DNA from: an uncultured Acetatifactor sp.
GTDB taxonomy: Bacteria > Bacillota > Clostridia > Lachnospirales > Lachnospiraceae
DNA: 31,933 bases
Direction of reading: 5' to 3'
Assembly: GCA_910587555.1 (NCBI GenBank)
Contig: CAJULV010000047.1
Location: 1-31,933 of the forward strand
The position numbers were made by a program, and so were the translations under genes. Positions 20,865-30,200 of the stretch are shown piece after piece. Position 1 is the stretch's first letter. The number at the start of each line of letters is the position of its first letter. The notes under the pieces are model-generated. The model had not been told where the DNA came from and did not search any database. It worked only from the letters and a program-made list of their open reading frames with translations.

Positions 20865-23453
20865 ATGAAGATTGTGATCATCGGCGGCGTAGCCGCCGGT
20901 ACAAAAGCAGCCGCAAAGCTGAAACGGGAGAATCCCAATGACGAAATCGTCATTTATACAAAAGGAAAGGATATTTCCTATGCAGGGTGCGGGCTCCCCT
21001 ACTATATCGGAGGAGCCATTGAGACGGAAGGGGAACTGATTGTGAATACCCCTGCCAAATTTATGGGACTGACAGGCACCCGGGTACATACGGAGCATGA
21101 GGCAGTGGCTGTGGACCCGGAGGCTAAGACCGTGTCCCTCCGCAGGAATGGAGGGGGCACAGAACTGCCGGAGACAGAGACGGTTAGCTATGACAAACTT
21201 ATCATTGCCGTAGGGGCGGAAAGTTCCGTTCCCCCTGTGGAAGGCACAAAGCTTCCGGGGGTATTTACCGTGCGCACGCCCCAGGACGCCATCGGATGCA
21301 GGAAGTATGCGGAAGAACAGAACTGCAGACGCGCCGTTGTGGTGGGCGGCGGCTTCATCGGGTTAGAGGTGGCGGAAAACCTGATGGCAAAGGGCCTTTC
21401 CGTCACGGTGATGGACATGGCTCCTCAGCTGATGCCCAATATTTTTGACGCAGACATGGCGGACTACATCCGGCGCAGACTCCAGGCAGGGGGCATGCGC
21501 ATTCTCACCGGAACGGCTCTCAACGCCATTGCAGGTACGGACAAGGTCACCGGTGTTCAGACCGGGGCAGGCACTTTGCCCGCAGACATGGTGATCCTGG
21601 CTGCAGGCATCCGTCCCGCCACCAGATTCCTGGCAGAAACCGGACTGGAGATGGACAGGGGCTGCATCGTCACGGACGAATTTCAGCGCACCAATCTGCC
21701 GGATATCTACGCGGCAGGGGACTGTGCATTGGTGAAGAACCGCATCACCGGAAATCCCCAGTGGTCTGCCATGGGTTCCACCGCAAACATTGCCGGACGT
21801 GCCCTGGCCCTGTCCTTAGGCGGTCACGAGACGGCATATCCGGGCTGCCTGGGCACCGGCGTGGTGAAATTGTCCTCTGATTTGAACGCGGCCCGCACAG
21901 GCCTTACCGAGGAGCAGGCCAAAGCGGCAGGATTCCGGGTTATCTCCGCTTTGTGCGTCACCGACGACAAGGCTCATTACTATCCGGACTCCGACATGTT
22001 TATCACAAAGCTTGTTGCGGATGGGGAAAGCCATAAGCTTCTGGGCCTGCAGGTGATCGGCGCAGGCGCTGTGGACAAAATGGCGGACATCGCCGTCACC
22101 GGGATCTCCTTCGGGGCCAAAGCGGAGGATTTCCTGACTCTTGACTTTGCCTATGCGCCGCCTTTTTCCACTGCCATTCATCCCTTTGCGGCGGCCTGCG
22201 GCGTGCTGGTGAACAAGATCACCGGAAGACTGGAATCCTTTACCCCTGCAGAATACGCGGCAGGCGCGGCAGCAGGGTACAAACTCATTGACGCCCATCC
22301 GGCACCCACGCTGCCCGGCGGGGAGTGGTTTGATCTGACAAAACCGGAAGAATATTCGGCAAAATATGACAAGGCGGAGAAGCTGCTGCTGGTCTGCGCC
22401 AAGGGCAAGAGAGGGTATCTCACCCAGAATAAGCTGAAAGCTCTGGGATTCACCAATACCCGTGTACTGGAGGGCGGCGCTGCTTTCAATGTGATCAAGA
22501 GGGCCGTTCCCGCCGGAGGAAAACTGCCGCCCGAAGAAATCAAGCGGGTGAAGGGCCTGGGCTGTCTCCAGGATAAGCGCTACGGCGACGTGTTCAATGT
22601 CCGTGTGATCACCAGAAACGGCAAGATTACCACGGAAGAACACCGGGCCATTGCGGAAGGCGCGGAGCGTTTCGGCAGCGGGGAAATCACCATGACTACC
22701 CGCCTTACCATGGAAATTCAGGGAGTGCCCTATGCAAACATTGATGCTTTGATTGCCTTCCTGGCAGAGCATAACCTGGAGACCGGCGGAACAGGTTCTC
22801 TGGTGCGTCCCGTGGTTTCCTGCAAGGGTACCACCTGCCAGTACGGGCTGATCGATACATTTGACTTAAGCGAGAAGATTCATGAACGGTTTTACGAAGG
22901 CTACCACAGCGTAACCCTGCCCCACAAGTTCAAAATCGCCGTGGGAGGCTGTCCCAACAACTGTGTGAAGCCTGATTTGAACGATCTGGGCATCATCGGC
23001 CAGAGGGTACCCCTGTTTGACTACTCCAAATGCCGGGGCTGCGGAAAATGCCAGGTGGAGACCTCCTGCCCTGTCAAGGTGGCAAAGGTGGAGGAGGGCT
23101 GCCTGAAGGTGGAGACCGACGCCTGCAACGGCTGCGGACGCTGCAAAGGCAAATGTCCCTTCGGCGTCACCGAGGAGTACATGGACGGCTGCAAGATCTA
23201 CATCGGCGGCAGATGGGGCAAAAAGATTGCCAACGGACGCCCCCTGGACAAGATTTTCACCAGTGAGGAGGAAGTTCTGGATACCATAGAGCGGGCCATC
23301 CTGTTCTTCCGGGACGAGGGCATTACCGGCGAGCGCTTTGCGGATACGGTGAGCCGTCTGGGATTTGACTATGTACAGGATAAACTGCTCAATGCGGAGA
23401 TTGACAAGTCCGCCATACTGGAGAAGAAAGTGAAGGGCGGGGCCACCTGCTGA
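20865..23453 (+). CDS. CoA-disulfide reductase / rhodanese / siroheme-4Fe4S reductase-like fusion
   Basis: An 862-aa protein; start chosen at ATG 20865 after AGGAGGAAG, directly at IVIIGGVAAGTKAAAKL (FAD-binding). Residues 1-440 are a CoA-disulfide reductase/NADH oxidase family flavoprotein with active Cys42 in SYAGCGLPYY, NAD-binding VVVGGGFIGLEVAENL and a C-terminal dimer domain. Residues ~470-570 are rhodanese-like with active-site loop CAKGKRG (Cys511). Residues ~590-730 resemble the nitrite/sulfite reductase siroheme domain with Cys653, Cys658, Cys696 and Cys700 (GGCPNNC). Residues ~740-790 are a two-cluster ferredoxin (CRGCGKCQVETSCP, CNGCGRCKGKCP). It should shuttle electrons from NAD(P)H to sulfur species such as sulfite, polysulfide or CoA-persulfide. 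A terminator follows. Confidence 0.85.
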   Translation: MKIVIIGGVAAGTKAAAKLKRENPNDEIVIYTKGKDISYAGCGLPYYIGGAIETEGELIVNTPAKFMGLTGTRVHTEHEAVAVDPEAKTVSLRRNGGGTELPETETVSYDKLIIAVGAESSVPPVEGTKLPGVFTVRTPQDAIGCRKYAEEQNCRRAVVVGGGFIGLEVAENLMAKGLSVTVMDMAPQLMPNIFDADMADYIRRRLQAGGMRILTGTALNAIAGTDKVTGVQTGAGTLPADMVILAAGIRPATRFLAETGLEMDRGCIVTDEFQRTNLPDIYAAGDCALVKNRITGNPQWSAMGSTANIAGRALALSLGGHETAYPGCLGTGVVKLSSDLNAARTGLTEEQAKAAGFRVISALCVTDDKAHYYPDSDMFITKLVADGESHKLLGLQVIGAGAVDKMADIAVTGISFGAKAEDFLTLDFAYAPPFSTAIHPFAAACGVLVNKITGRLESFTPAEYAAGAAAGYKLIDAHPAPTLPGGEWFDLTKPEEYSAKYDKAEKLLLVCAKGKRGYLTQNKLKALGFTNTRVLEGGAAFNVIKRAVPAGGKLPPEEIKRVKGLGCLQDKRYGDVFNVRVITRNGKITTEEHRAIAEGAERFGSGEITMTTRLTMEIQGVPYANIDALIAFLAEHNLETGGTGSLVRPVVSCKGTTCQYGLIDTFDLSEKIHERFYEGYHSVTLPHKFKIAVGGCPNNCVKPDLNDLGIIGQRVPLFDYSKCRGCGKCQVETSCPVKVAKVEEGCLKVETDACNGCGRCKGKCPFGVTEEYMDGCKIYIGGRWGKKIANGRPLDKIFTSEEEVLDTIERAILFFRDEGITGERFADTVSRLGFDYVQDKLLNAEIDKSAILEKKVKGGATC

Positions 23454-23473
23454 TCATATTGCTCTGTAGAACC

Positions 23474-23490
23474 ACATCCGGTCCGGATGT
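23474..23490. repeat. 17-bp palindrome downstream of the flavoprotein gene
   Basis: ACATCCGG-T-CCGGATGT, perfect 8-bp arms around one base. It lies just before the terminator hairpin. It could be an operator-like site or part of the terminator region. Confidence 0.4.
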
Positions 23491-23497
23491 AAGAACG

Positions 23498-23547
23498 GCT
23501 GCCGCACCAGAAGGGATTTGATTTCTGGTGCGGCAGCTGATTTTGTG
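23498..23547 (+). terminator. Rho-independent terminator after the flavoprotein gene
   Basis: GCTGCCGCACCAGA (23498-23511) pairs perfectly over 14 bp with TCTGGTGCGGCAGC (23524-23537), followed by a T-rich TGATTTTGTGTTG stretch. Between 23550 and 23822 I see only short palindromes (for example TTCCGG-TG-CCGGAA at 23762-23775) and no gene. Confidence 0.75.
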
Positions 23548-23822
23548 TTGTTGTCGGGAATTTTATAGATAACTTAAATTTTTCAAATTTTCTTAAATCA
23601 GCAACCATGACATTCTCGGAAAAACATAGCATTTATACGGCTTTCCATGTTTCATGCAATCCCCGGAAATCCCGGTGAAATCTCTGCTGGTGTAATGGCC
23701 TGAATATATTTAGTTAAAATGCTTTTCAGCTGTAATGCCGAACTTAGGGTAGGGCGATGGCTTCCGGTGCCGGAAATGCGCGGGAGGCATTTGCCGCCGG
23801 GATTGCCGGGTTGGAAAAGGAA

Positions 23823-23851
23823 TGGACACAGTAACAGGACTGTGATAGAAT
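23823..23851 (+). promoter_or_regulatory. Promoter with internal palindrome for the AAA-M41 operon
   Basis: TGGACA (23823-23828), 17-bp spacer, TAGAAT (23846-23851). Within the spacer CACAGT (23827-23832) and ACTGTG (23839-23844) form a perfect inverted repeat, well placed for a repressor that blocks polymerase. The leader to the ATG at 23944 is about 85 nt. Confidence 0.6.
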
Positions 23852-23943
23852 GAAGAGGAAGATTATTCCCACTATGGTTGCTGCATTCCTGACAAAATGT
23901 CTGACCGCAGGTATGATCGATACGATGAGAGGAGAATACGAAA

Positions 23944-26900
23944 ATGGCGAAAACGGAAATTGCTACTAAAGAGCTTCCCAAGAAAATCAGATTCATCATG
24001 AACAAGCTGATTACGGCAACATGGGAGTGGGGTTACGCCGACCCTATCAAGACCATTTATGGCTATTGTGTAACTCCGGACAGGCTGGAAATGTTTGTCA
24101 AAAAGATTTACTGCGAGAAGCTCGAAGTCGGTGAGCGTTATGATTTTGAGATAGCCCCTTCGGATGCGGAAGAGGCAGGCGGCGCGGTTTCCCTTGTGTA
24201 TCTTCCGTCAAAAAAAGCAGACGACCTGATTCGCTTTACCTTTTATGGAGAGGATCGGAACTGCGACCTCTCCATGGGAACAAAGCTGATCTACGAAGAA
24301 GAAGAGAACGCATATTGCGACGTCGATTATGACAAGTGTCTGCATCTATGCCTGGCGGACCAGCCGGATTATGTGACCGTAAGAGAGGGAAAAAGAACGC
24401 TGTTCCGCTGGACACCGGAGGAATTCAGTTCCGACAGCCTGATTGAGACCCTGCAGATTCCAAACAGCAACTCTCTGACGATTCTGGATAAATACGCGAA
24501 AATCGAGCCGCAGTTACGGCAAGAGACAATGGAGTCGGGAATAACAAAAGAAGTATTCGTGCAGGTGAGAGTTCCCAAGCGGGAATTGGTCAGCGAACTG
24601 CGGGACAGGCTGGAGGAACAGCAGCGCCTCTCCTATGAAAAAACGGAGCACAGGGAGGGACGGAATTCCCACGAGATTTATGGAGACCTGTGGGAATATG
24701 CCGAGGCAATCAATGACGAACATTTCACAATTGAACGCGACGTCCTGTTTCAGATCATGCGGGAATTGGCGCCCTGGCTCCACGGGAGGGAGCAGGCGGA
24801 AAAGCAGGAAGGGGCGGCCGCAAACAAAGCCAACCTGCCGAATCTTGTATTCTTCGGAGAGCCAGGCACAGGGAAAAGCGAACTGGCGAAGCGCATTGCG
24901 AAAAAGATCTTGAAAGCAAAGTTTTCAAAAGTCACAGGCGGGGCATTGAAGGCGCCTTACGAGGGACAGACCAGCGGTGAAATCATCAAGAGATTTTACG
25001 CCCTGCAAAAGGAAGCCGGGAGTGAGAATGTCCCTATTGTTTTGTTTATTGACGAGGCATATGATCTCTTTAACAATCGGACGGACAGCGCCGACTTCAA
25101 TGGGGAAATCATCACGATGCTGCTGACAGCCATGGAGCCGGGAAAGCGCACTTTGTCGGCTACGACTGTTGCCGGAAACAGCTCAGGCCTTGTGTCGGTC
25201 ACCCTGAACGAGAACACCGCGGTCTGGATGGCCGGTTATGAGAAGGACATGCGAAAGGCCCTGTCGTCCAACAGCGGCATGTACCGACGGGTAGAGTCCA
25301 TTACCCTCCCCACACCTGCGCAAAGCAGTCTGTGGAATACCTTCCTGCAGACTCTGAAATCAGGCCTTTCGGATGAGGCGATCCAGGAGGGAAACCGGAA
25401 GCTGTGCGAGGAATGCGAAGGCATGATCAACGAGTATTTCCACTGGGGCAGGTCCAAAACCTACACGGAGTTCTTCGCCAATTATGCCGGCGCCATCAAG
25501 CTGGCACAGGAAATGGAAAAGAGTTCCTTACTGAATCGCCGGCCGCTGACAGCAGGCGAGCTGACCGTTCTCATTGAGCAGCAGAAAAAGGAAATCCGCG
25601 CACAGTATAAGCAGGTGGTGGAAGAGAATTTTGGACGCCTCCCCTTCATGGTGTACACCGATGTCAGTGAAACTATCGACAAGGACTACATCGGAGCGGA
25701 AGGCGCCACGGAGAAGCTGAAGCAGGTGATGGAGATGATCTGCGATCCGAAGGCGTATTCCGGCTGCTCCATTCCCAAGGGCGCGCTGATGAAGGGTTCC
25801 CCCGGCACCGGCAAGAGCTTCCTCGCCAGGTGTATGGCCGGTTCGGTTATGAAGGCCATCAAAGAAACCCAGGGCAATCGGAAAGACGTTGCCTTTATTA
25901 AAGTGGCGGGGACCGATCTGAATTCGGCGGAACTGGTCAAGGCACTGTTCTCCGCAGCCGAGGAATACGATCAGGTGATCATCTTTATTGACGAGATCGA
26001 TGCCATCGGGAAACGCCGGGAAAGGCTTTCCAATGACGGCGCGTTGATTCAGCTGCTGAATGAGATGGACGGCTTTGAGAAGAGACGCAATGTATTTGTA
26101 CTGGCCGCCACGAACGCGCCTGAAACCCTGGACGCAGCTCTGCGGAGAGCGGGCCGCTTCGATATGGAAATCGAGATTGAGAATCCGGGAGATGACAGCC
26201 GCCGGGAGATGGTGCGCAGGAACCTGTATCTCCATCTGCCCAATATGTCCGGGTTCGACAGGCTGTTTAAGGAACTGGTGGGGGAATTGTCCGGGCAGCT
26301 CCGGGGCTGTTCCCCGGCAGAGATTCAGACGATCCTGAACGAGACCGCCATCCTCTATCACGACTGCCAGCGGAAGCTCTCAAAGAAGCAGGAAGCGGAG
26401 TGGAAGCCATGGTTTGCCCAACGGGAGTTCAGAGGCGATTCCATTCCCGAGGGCGTTCAGATCGTTCAGCTGAAGGAGAATTTAAACGTTATGGTCCTGG
26501 ATGACAGCAAGGATGCGGACAAAAAGGCCAGCGGCTGTAAAACGCTGTTCCTGCTGGATTTCAAAGAGATACTCGCTAAGCGGAGCGTCGGGGAACGCAG
26601 AAAGCCGGGAGAACTTTCCGGGGATTTCTCCTCAGGGAGAAACGATGGCAGCCTGTCCTCCACGGCTGTCCACGAGGTGGGCCATGCCCTGGTTTCCGTC
26701 CTTTATGGGAAGCCGTTTGAGAAAATCACCGTCCTGACCCGCGGCGGATTTCTGGGCTATGTGGAATCCAATTCGGAGCAGAAGATGTTTACGAAGCAGG
26801 ATTACCTGGAGCAGCTGGATATCTGCTTTGGCGGACGTGCCGCGGAGGAGCTTATCTATGGGGCGGACCAAATCTCCGGCGGCGCGCAGCAGGACATCCA

Positions 26901-27204
26901 GCAGGCCAGCCGTCTCGCCCGGTTTATGATTCTGCAGCTGGGTATGAGCGATAAGGTAGGGCCGGTGTCTCTGGAGGCCGGTATGGGAGGTTACCTCGGC
27001 GGAGAGACCGTAACGCTCACAACGCAGGCCACCATGACCATGGCGGAGGATGAGGTGCGCAGGCTTCTGAAGGAGCGGTATTCTGCCGCCGTGGAGATGC
27101 TGCGTGCCCATCGGGATACTCTGCTGAAGCTGGCCCGGCACGTCTTTGAGAGAGAAGAGCTGACCGGTGCGGAGTTTGAGGGCCTTTATCGGGACAGTGA
27201 GTGA
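23944..27204 (+). CDS. Double-AAA FtsH-type M41 metalloprotease with novel N-terminus
   Basis: A 1086-aa protein, start ATG 23944 after GAGAGGAGAATAC. Residues 1-280 are a domain I do not recognise. A first AAA module has GEPGTGKS (305-312) and FIDEAYDLF (~369-376), the latter typical of CbxX/EccA-type AAA. A second, FtsH-like module has GSPGTGKS (618-625), FIDEIDAIG (~682-690) and the second region of homology AATNAPETLDAALRRAGRFD (~721-740). After an insert of ~60 residues relative to FtsH comes an M41 peptidase with HEVGH (910-914), FGGRAAEELIYG and Asp984 in GGAQQDIQQAS as third zinc ligand. It should be an active ATP-dependent protease. Unlike FtsH it has no N-terminal membrane segments. 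The next protease gene starts 16 nt downstream. Confidence 0.88.
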   Translation: MAKTEIATKELPKKIRFIMNKLITATWEWGYADPIKTIYGYCVTPDRLEMFVKKIYCEKLEVGERYDFEIAPSDAEEAGGAVSLVYLPSKKADDLIRFTFYGEDRNCDLSMGTKLIYEEEENAYCDVDYDKCLHLCLADQPDYVTVREGKRTLFRWTPEEFSSDSLIETLQIPNSNSLTILDKYAKIEPQLRQETMESGITKEVFVQVRVPKRELVSELRDRLEEQQRLSYEKTEHREGRNSHEIYGDLWEYAEAINDEHFTIERDVLFQIMRELAPWLHGREQAEKQEGAAANKANLPNLVFFGEPGTGKSELAKRIAKKILKAKFSKVTGGALKAPYEGQTSGEIIKRFYALQKEAGSENVPIVLFIDEAYDLFNNRTDSADFNGEIITMLLTAMEPGKRTLSATTVAGNSSGLVSVTLNENTAVWMAGYEKDMRKALSSNSGMYRRVESITLPTPAQSSLWNTFLQTLKSGLSDEAIQEGNRKLCEECEGMINEYFHWGRSKTYTEFFANYAGAIKLAQEMEKSSLLNRRPLTAGELTVLIEQQKKEIRAQYKQVVEENFGRLPFMVYTDVSETIDKDYIGAEGATEKLKQVMEMICDPKAYSGCSIPKGALMKGSPGTGKSFLARCMAGSVMKAIKETQGNRKDVAFIKVAGTDLNSAELVKALFSAAEEYDQVIIFIDEIDAIGKRRERLSNDGALIQLLNEMDGFEKRRNVFVLAATNAPETLDAALRRAGRFDMEIEIENPGDDSRREMVRRNLYLHLPNMSGFDRLFKELVGELSGQLRGCSPAEIQTILNETAILYHDCQRKLSKKQEAEWKPWFAQREFRGDSIPEGVQIVQLKENLNVMVLDDSKDADKKASGCKTLFLLDFKEILAKRSVGERRKPGELSGDFSSGRNDGSLSSTAVHEVGHALVSVLYGKPFEKITVLTRGGFLGYVESNSEQKMFTKQDYLEQLDICFGGRAAEELIYGADQISGGAQQDIQQASRLARFMILQLGMSDKVGPVSLEAGMGGYLGGETVTLTTQATMTMAEDEVRRLLKERYSAAVEMLRAHRDTLLKLARHVFEREELTGAEFEGLYRDSE

Positions 27205-27220
27205 ATGGAGGATGGAGAGA

Positions 27221-30200
27221 ATGTGGGAAAAGAGATATAAAGCCAATCGTTTATTGGATCTCCTGTTTGAGATTGCGCAGAACTCGGCTTCAGGCCCGGA
27301 GAGAGTCTCAGCGACGCATTTGTTGTATGCCTGCACGCAGATCTTGCTGATGCCAAGGTCGGAACTGCTGGCGGAAGTGGGCGGCGGCCGGGAGAAAAAC
27401 TCAAGGGTGCTGGGTTCTTTGACAGTCGCGGAGGAAAACCTGAAAGAGAAGCCGGGCAGTGACAAGCAAGTCAATGTCCAGGCTTTGAACGAACTGCTCC
27501 GGGCGTATCTCCCTGAAGTCGAGCGGCAGGGAATGGACAGCTCCGGCAGGCCGTTCATGGAGGCAATTCAGAAAGAGTACCTGAAAAAAAAGAACTTGTA
27601 CGGTGAGGAAATGGCGGATGTTCTCACATTTGCCTGGGTCCCGCAGATATTGTTTTGGGGTTATGGCATAGAGGACTATATTAAGAAACGGGAAAGCTCC
27701 GGCCAACCGGTCTCTTTGGAGGAACAGGATCAGCTTGCCTCCAGCGTTCTGTTCCATAGGGAAGCTTTCGGAAGCATTTCGACAAATAAGGGCGCTCAGG
27801 TTGTCTCCGCGGATCTGCGAAAGGATTCCGGAGAGAAAGTGGCGGAACGTGCGGGAAAGCTGAAGGACGCGCTGGAAAGCACCGTGTTCGGACAAGACTA
27901 CGCGGTCAAAGCGTTTCTGGACGCGTATAAAAAGGCGTGCTACTTCAAAAACCGGGAGGGAAAGCCGCTGGCAGTCTATCTGCTGGCAGGGCCTCCCGGC
28001 ACCGGCAAAACCCTGATGGCGGAGACGGCGGCCAGGGCGCTGGGCATGCCCTACAAACGGATTGACATGAGCGAGTATGGAGGCGGCTCCAAAGATACAG
28101 TCCAGGGGCTGGTTGGTTTTGAAAGGACCTGGGGAAACTCCGAGCCAGGGCTTCTGACAGGTTTTGTGGATAGCCACCCTGACGCGCTCCTTCTGTTTGA
28201 CGAGATTGAAAAGGCCTCGGAGACAGTGCTGAAAATCTTCCTGCAAATTCTGGAGGGCGCCAGGCTGACGGACAAATATACGAAGAGAACGGTTTCCTTT
28301 GAGAAGACCATTTTGATTTTCACCACAAACGCAGGGCGGGAGCTGTATCAAGACAACTATAATGAGAATCTTTCCGTCCTGTCCGGAGATACGGTGGCGG
28401 CCGCCCTGCGGAGGGACAAAAGTTTTCCCCAGGAGCTGGTTTCCCGTTTTGCCTCCAATACGATCATCATGTTTAACCATGTCAGCAGGATGTATTTGTC
28501 GAAAATTGCCCTCAGCGCCATGAAACGCACGCTGGAGGGCCTTGACCGTAGCGTCTGGTTATGTGACAGACCGGAACTGCTTTTGCTGCTTCATGAAGGG
28601 GCAAAGCTGGATGCCCGGATGGCAAAGTCCAAGGCGGAGGATATGATTTCCCAGGCTCTGGTGGAGTACATGGATTTTGAATCGGCGCAGCAGATACCGA
28701 GGTGCGATCCCATCGAGCTGTACGTTGCCGAAGAGGACGCAGGCAGCGAGGCTGGACGGTATCTCTTCCCCTGCGCGGACAACCCGGTTTATATCCGATA
28801 CATCTCAGAGCAAAGCAGTTACAGTGAACTGGACTGGCTTTTGGATTATTTCTATGAGCCGAAGGATAGGCGTTACTTATCCGAGGAGGAGTTGGTGGAC
28901 TATTACGACGACACCGGCAAACTCTTGGAGTATTATCAGGAATTCCGAACCGGATGTCCCTGGATCAAGCTGGCCTGCTCCGGCTTCTATGAGTATGACA
29001 TAGAAGAGATGGAGGAAAAGGAGTTCATGGATCTGCATGAGCGTGACCATTATGACATCACGGTTGTAGATCTGGGTCATCCAAGCGAGAAAAGTCCCGG
29101 CCTTCCCGAGGAGGACCCTCAGGGGAATAAATTTTTGCAGGCAATCCTTCAAAACCCGGGCAGGAACCATATTTATGTGGCTTATGATGGGAGACTGGAT
29201 GAACAGTTGGCCAGGGGGCTGTTCCAGCAGGGGGTGGAGGGCATCCTTCCCCGCCATCCGGATGACGAGTGGATCGAACTGGCGTCCAGTTACTACGCGC
29301 TGCGGAGCCTTGACCAGCTCAGCCACGAAGGGAAGGTGCTGGATTATCAGACAAAGGTCAGTAAGGGATTGATTGTGTTTACAAATTTCTCCCTGCGGAA
29401 GGCCATCGTGGAGGATGCCGCCACCAGGAAAAAAGATCAGGACCTGATGGTGTCGGACTGGGAGCGCCCCAGGGATCGCTTTTCCGATGTGATCGGCGCC
29501 GAAAATGCGGTCCGTGAGCTTCGGCAGTTCATTCAGTATATCAACAAGCCTGAGTATTACGAGATGATGGGGGCTGATATGCCGAGAGGAGTCCTGCTCT
29601 ACGGACCTCCCGGCACCGGCAAGACCAAACTGGCCAAAGCCGCCGCGGGAGAGAGCGGCGTGTCCTTTATTGCTGTCAGCGCGTCTGATTTCGCGCAGAA
29701 ATACATAGGGGATGGTGAGCAGAAAATACGGGAGCTGTTTGCTGCGGCAAAACGGAACAGCCCCGCCATTATATTCATCGATGAAATTGATACCATTGGC
29801 AAAGAGCGCACGGGAAGCGAGTCCACCAGTCACGCAGAGAAATTGCTGAATGTCCTTTTGACGGAGATGGATGGTTTTGCCGGCCTCAGGAGAAAACAGG
29901 TCTTTGTGATGGCGGCTACCAATTTTGACATAGACGGCTCCAAGTCCGGCAAACAGGTGCGAATTGATCCGGCGTTGGTGCGGCGCTTTCCGACGCAGAT
30001 CTATGTGGATCTGCCCAGCCGGGACGAGAGGGCTGCGTATATCAGGATGCACCTGGAAAAGAGGGCGGAAAAAACAGATTTGATAGAGGCGGAGCAGATT
30101 GCCGGCATGGCGGAGAGCCTGGCGGACCAGACCGTGGGGCAGAGCCTCGCGATTGTGGAGAACATGCTGGAATACGCGTGGCGGCAGTTTGTGATGAAGC

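Noticed and set aside
21816..22772. 318-codon minus-strand open frame opposite the flavoprotein fusion
   Set aside because: Antisense shadow of a gene with clear FAD, rhodanese and FeS motifs.
23850..23969. Short frame beginning MKRKIIPTMVAAFLT, looking like a signal peptide
   Set aside because: It begins inside the -10 of the operon promoter, has no ribosome binding site and overlaps the start of the protease gene in another frame.
28877..30052. 391-codon minus-strand open frame opposite the Clp-FtsH hybrid
   Set aside because: Antisense shadow of a gene with conserved AAA motifs; no start signals or recognisable domain.
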